Shown in pieces: positions 7,034 to 7,906 of a stretch of DNA of 7,906 bases (position 1 is the stretch's first letter; each line of letters opens with the position of its first letter). The position numbers and the translations under genes are program-made. A model generated the notes under the pieces. It saw nothing but the letters and a program-made list of their open reading frames with translations. It was not told where the DNA came from and did no database searches. The stretch comes from Acidobacteriota bacterium (GTDB lineage: Bacteria; Acidobacteriota; Terriglobia; Acidiferrales; UBA7541), in assembly GCA_003224135.1 (NCBI GenBank), contig QHYO01000122.1, positions 1 through 7,906 of the forward strand, given 5' to 3'.

Positions 7034-7719
7034 TTTAGTGCACCTTGCCGAAAATGTCGGCTCAGTTTTTCTCTGAGCTTGAGTCGGGCCCGAAGTAGTC
7101 GTGATTTCACGGCCGAGAGAGAGATGCCCAGCGCATTGGCGGTTTCCTGCGTAGACAGTTCCTCAACATCGCGCAATACGAGGACGATCCTGTAGTCATC
7201 CTCCAACTGACTTACAAACGCGGAAACGATATTGTCGATCTCCGACTTGGCGTAGAGCTGTTCGGGGTTCGGGCTCCATTCCTCGAGCTCGCGCGGCATG
7301 AGATCGGAGTCGCCTTCGATGGGTTGATCCAGTGAAAAATGATTCGGACGGCGTTTGCGAAGGCGCATCAGCGCCTCGTTGGCAGCGATGCGGACGAGCC
7401 ATGTGTAAAAGCGGGATTCGCCATGAAAGTCTTTGAGATGCGCATAAGCTTTCAAAAAAGCATCCTGCATCGCGTCTTCGGCGTCTTCGCGATTTCCTGT
7501 GATATTGCTGGTGAGACGGAAGATCTTGTCTTCGTAGCGGGCGACTAGTTCTTCAAACGCAGACGTATTCCCAGAGCGAGCCGAATCGACCAGTAAAGGC
7601 TCGTCGTCACGGACGACGGTGGACGGCAACGCGTGTGGTTTTGGCGCGCTCACTGGGTACAACGCCCTCCCGACCATGACACCAAATCCAGTTTCGCGGG
7701 CAAATATAACACCAAACAT
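7030..7719 (-). CDS. RNA polymerase ECF-type sigma factor (sigma-70 family)
   Basis: This is a 229-residue extracytoplasmic-function sigma factor. Region 2 spans about residues 50-124 (AFEELVARYEDKIFRL, DAEDAMQDAFLKAY, then the -10-recognising FYTWLVRIAANEALMRLRKRR). Region 4 spans about 162-225, with the helix-turn-helix LSTQETANALGISLSAVKSRLLRARLKLREKL that reads the -35 element. No SnoaL-like C-terminal extension is present, so it is not an ECF41-type sigma, although a CMD-fold gene is nearby. It would direct RNA polymerase to a stress regulon, probably including its own operon, and is controlled by the anti-sigma factor encoded with a 4-bp overlap. The start is uncertain: ATG 7719 gives about 40 residues before region 2 and has only a weak upstream site; ATG 7677 (residue 15) is an alternative. 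Confidence 0.92.
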   Translation of the reverse strand: MFGVIFARETGFGVMVGRALYPVSAPKPHALPSTVVRDDEPLLVDSARSGNTSAFEELVARYEDKIFRLTSNITGNREDAEDAMQDAFLKAYAHLKDFHGESRFYTWLVRIAANEALMRLRKRRPNHFSLDQPIEGDSDLMPRELEEWSPNPEQLYAKSEIDNIVSAFVSQLEDDYRIVLVLRDVEELSTQETANALGISLSAVKSRLLRARLKLREKLSRHFRQGALN

Positions 7720-7752
7720 CCTGTTCCAACCCTCAATGGTTGTTTTGGATGC

Positions 7753-7824
7753 TTAGCGACGGCCCCCGGATTCAGAAAACTCATCGAAGTCGTTCGGTAT
7801 AGCCCGACGACGTTTGCGCGCCAT
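7753..7824 (-). CDS. Dubious 23-codon ORF upstream of the sigma gene
   Basis: ATG at 7824-7822 to TAA at 7755-7753 encodes MARKRRRAIPNDFDEFSESG plus three residues. AAGG lies six bases before the ATG, which is a plausible ribosome binding site, and the stop lies 33 bases before the sigma ATG at 7719. I do not recognise the peptide. It could be a leader peptide or the chance product of GC-rich DNA. It is listed only because it is the sole ORF with a ribosome binding site in the 187 bases upstream of the sigma gene. Confidence 0.15.
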   Translation of the reverse strand: MARKRRRAIPNDFDEFSESGGRR

Positions 7825-7906
7825 CTCGTGCCTTCATGCCGTTTGGGAGCGCGGCGACCATGTTGTCCTTGTGAAGAGCTAGCCAAGAGTGGCCCGCCAC
7901 GAGCGC

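Overview
The window looks like chromosomal DNA from a free-living member of the Acidobacteriota, probably a soil lineage. This is inferred from three things: the Oar-like TonB-dependent receptor with an N-terminal carboxypeptidase-regulatory domain (a family greatly expanded in that phylum), the paired ECF sigma factor and small zinc-finger anti-sigma factor, and the moderately GC-rich composition. No rRNA, tRNA, CRISPR array or intact mobile element was found.

Left part, plus strand (1-5612). A secreted 'glucoamylase-domain' glycosidase (PF10091, related to GH144 endo-beta-1,2-glucanases) enters the window already in frame; its start and signal peptide lie upstream. A 225-bp gap follows. It carries a tandem 10-bp repeat, a perfect 7-3-7 palindrome and a plausible sigma-70 promoter, and leads into a complete 1072-residue outer-membrane TonB-dependent receptor. 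Together these resemble a small glycan-harvesting locus: the hydrolase cuts a polymer outside the cell or in the periplasm, and the receptor may import the products. The substrate is not proven.

Middle part (5613-6131), decayed DNA. Just behind the receptor stop lies an in-frame, start-less remnant of the C-terminal end of a second, divergent receptor. It is followed by a non-coding stretch with three copies of ATCCCCA, an IS-end-like motif and a short ORF that may be the start of a broken transposase.

Right part, minus strand (6132-7719). Read right to left it encodes an ECF sigma factor, a zinc-binding anti-sigma factor (4-bp TTGA stop/start overlap) and, after a 128-bp gap with a possible terminator, an AhpD-like/carboxymuconolactone-decarboxylase-fold protein whose CxxC is reduced to SxxC. 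A redox- or peroxide-responsive regulatory module is the natural reading, but the inducing signal and regulon are inference. Positions 7720-7906 hold the upstream region of the sigma gene, with at most a dubious 23-codon ORF.

I did not find a convincing undescribed system. The points most worth following are the glucanase/receptor pair with its palindromic site, the receptor remnant plus IS-like scar, and the SxxC AhpD-like protein next to an ECF/ZAS pair.
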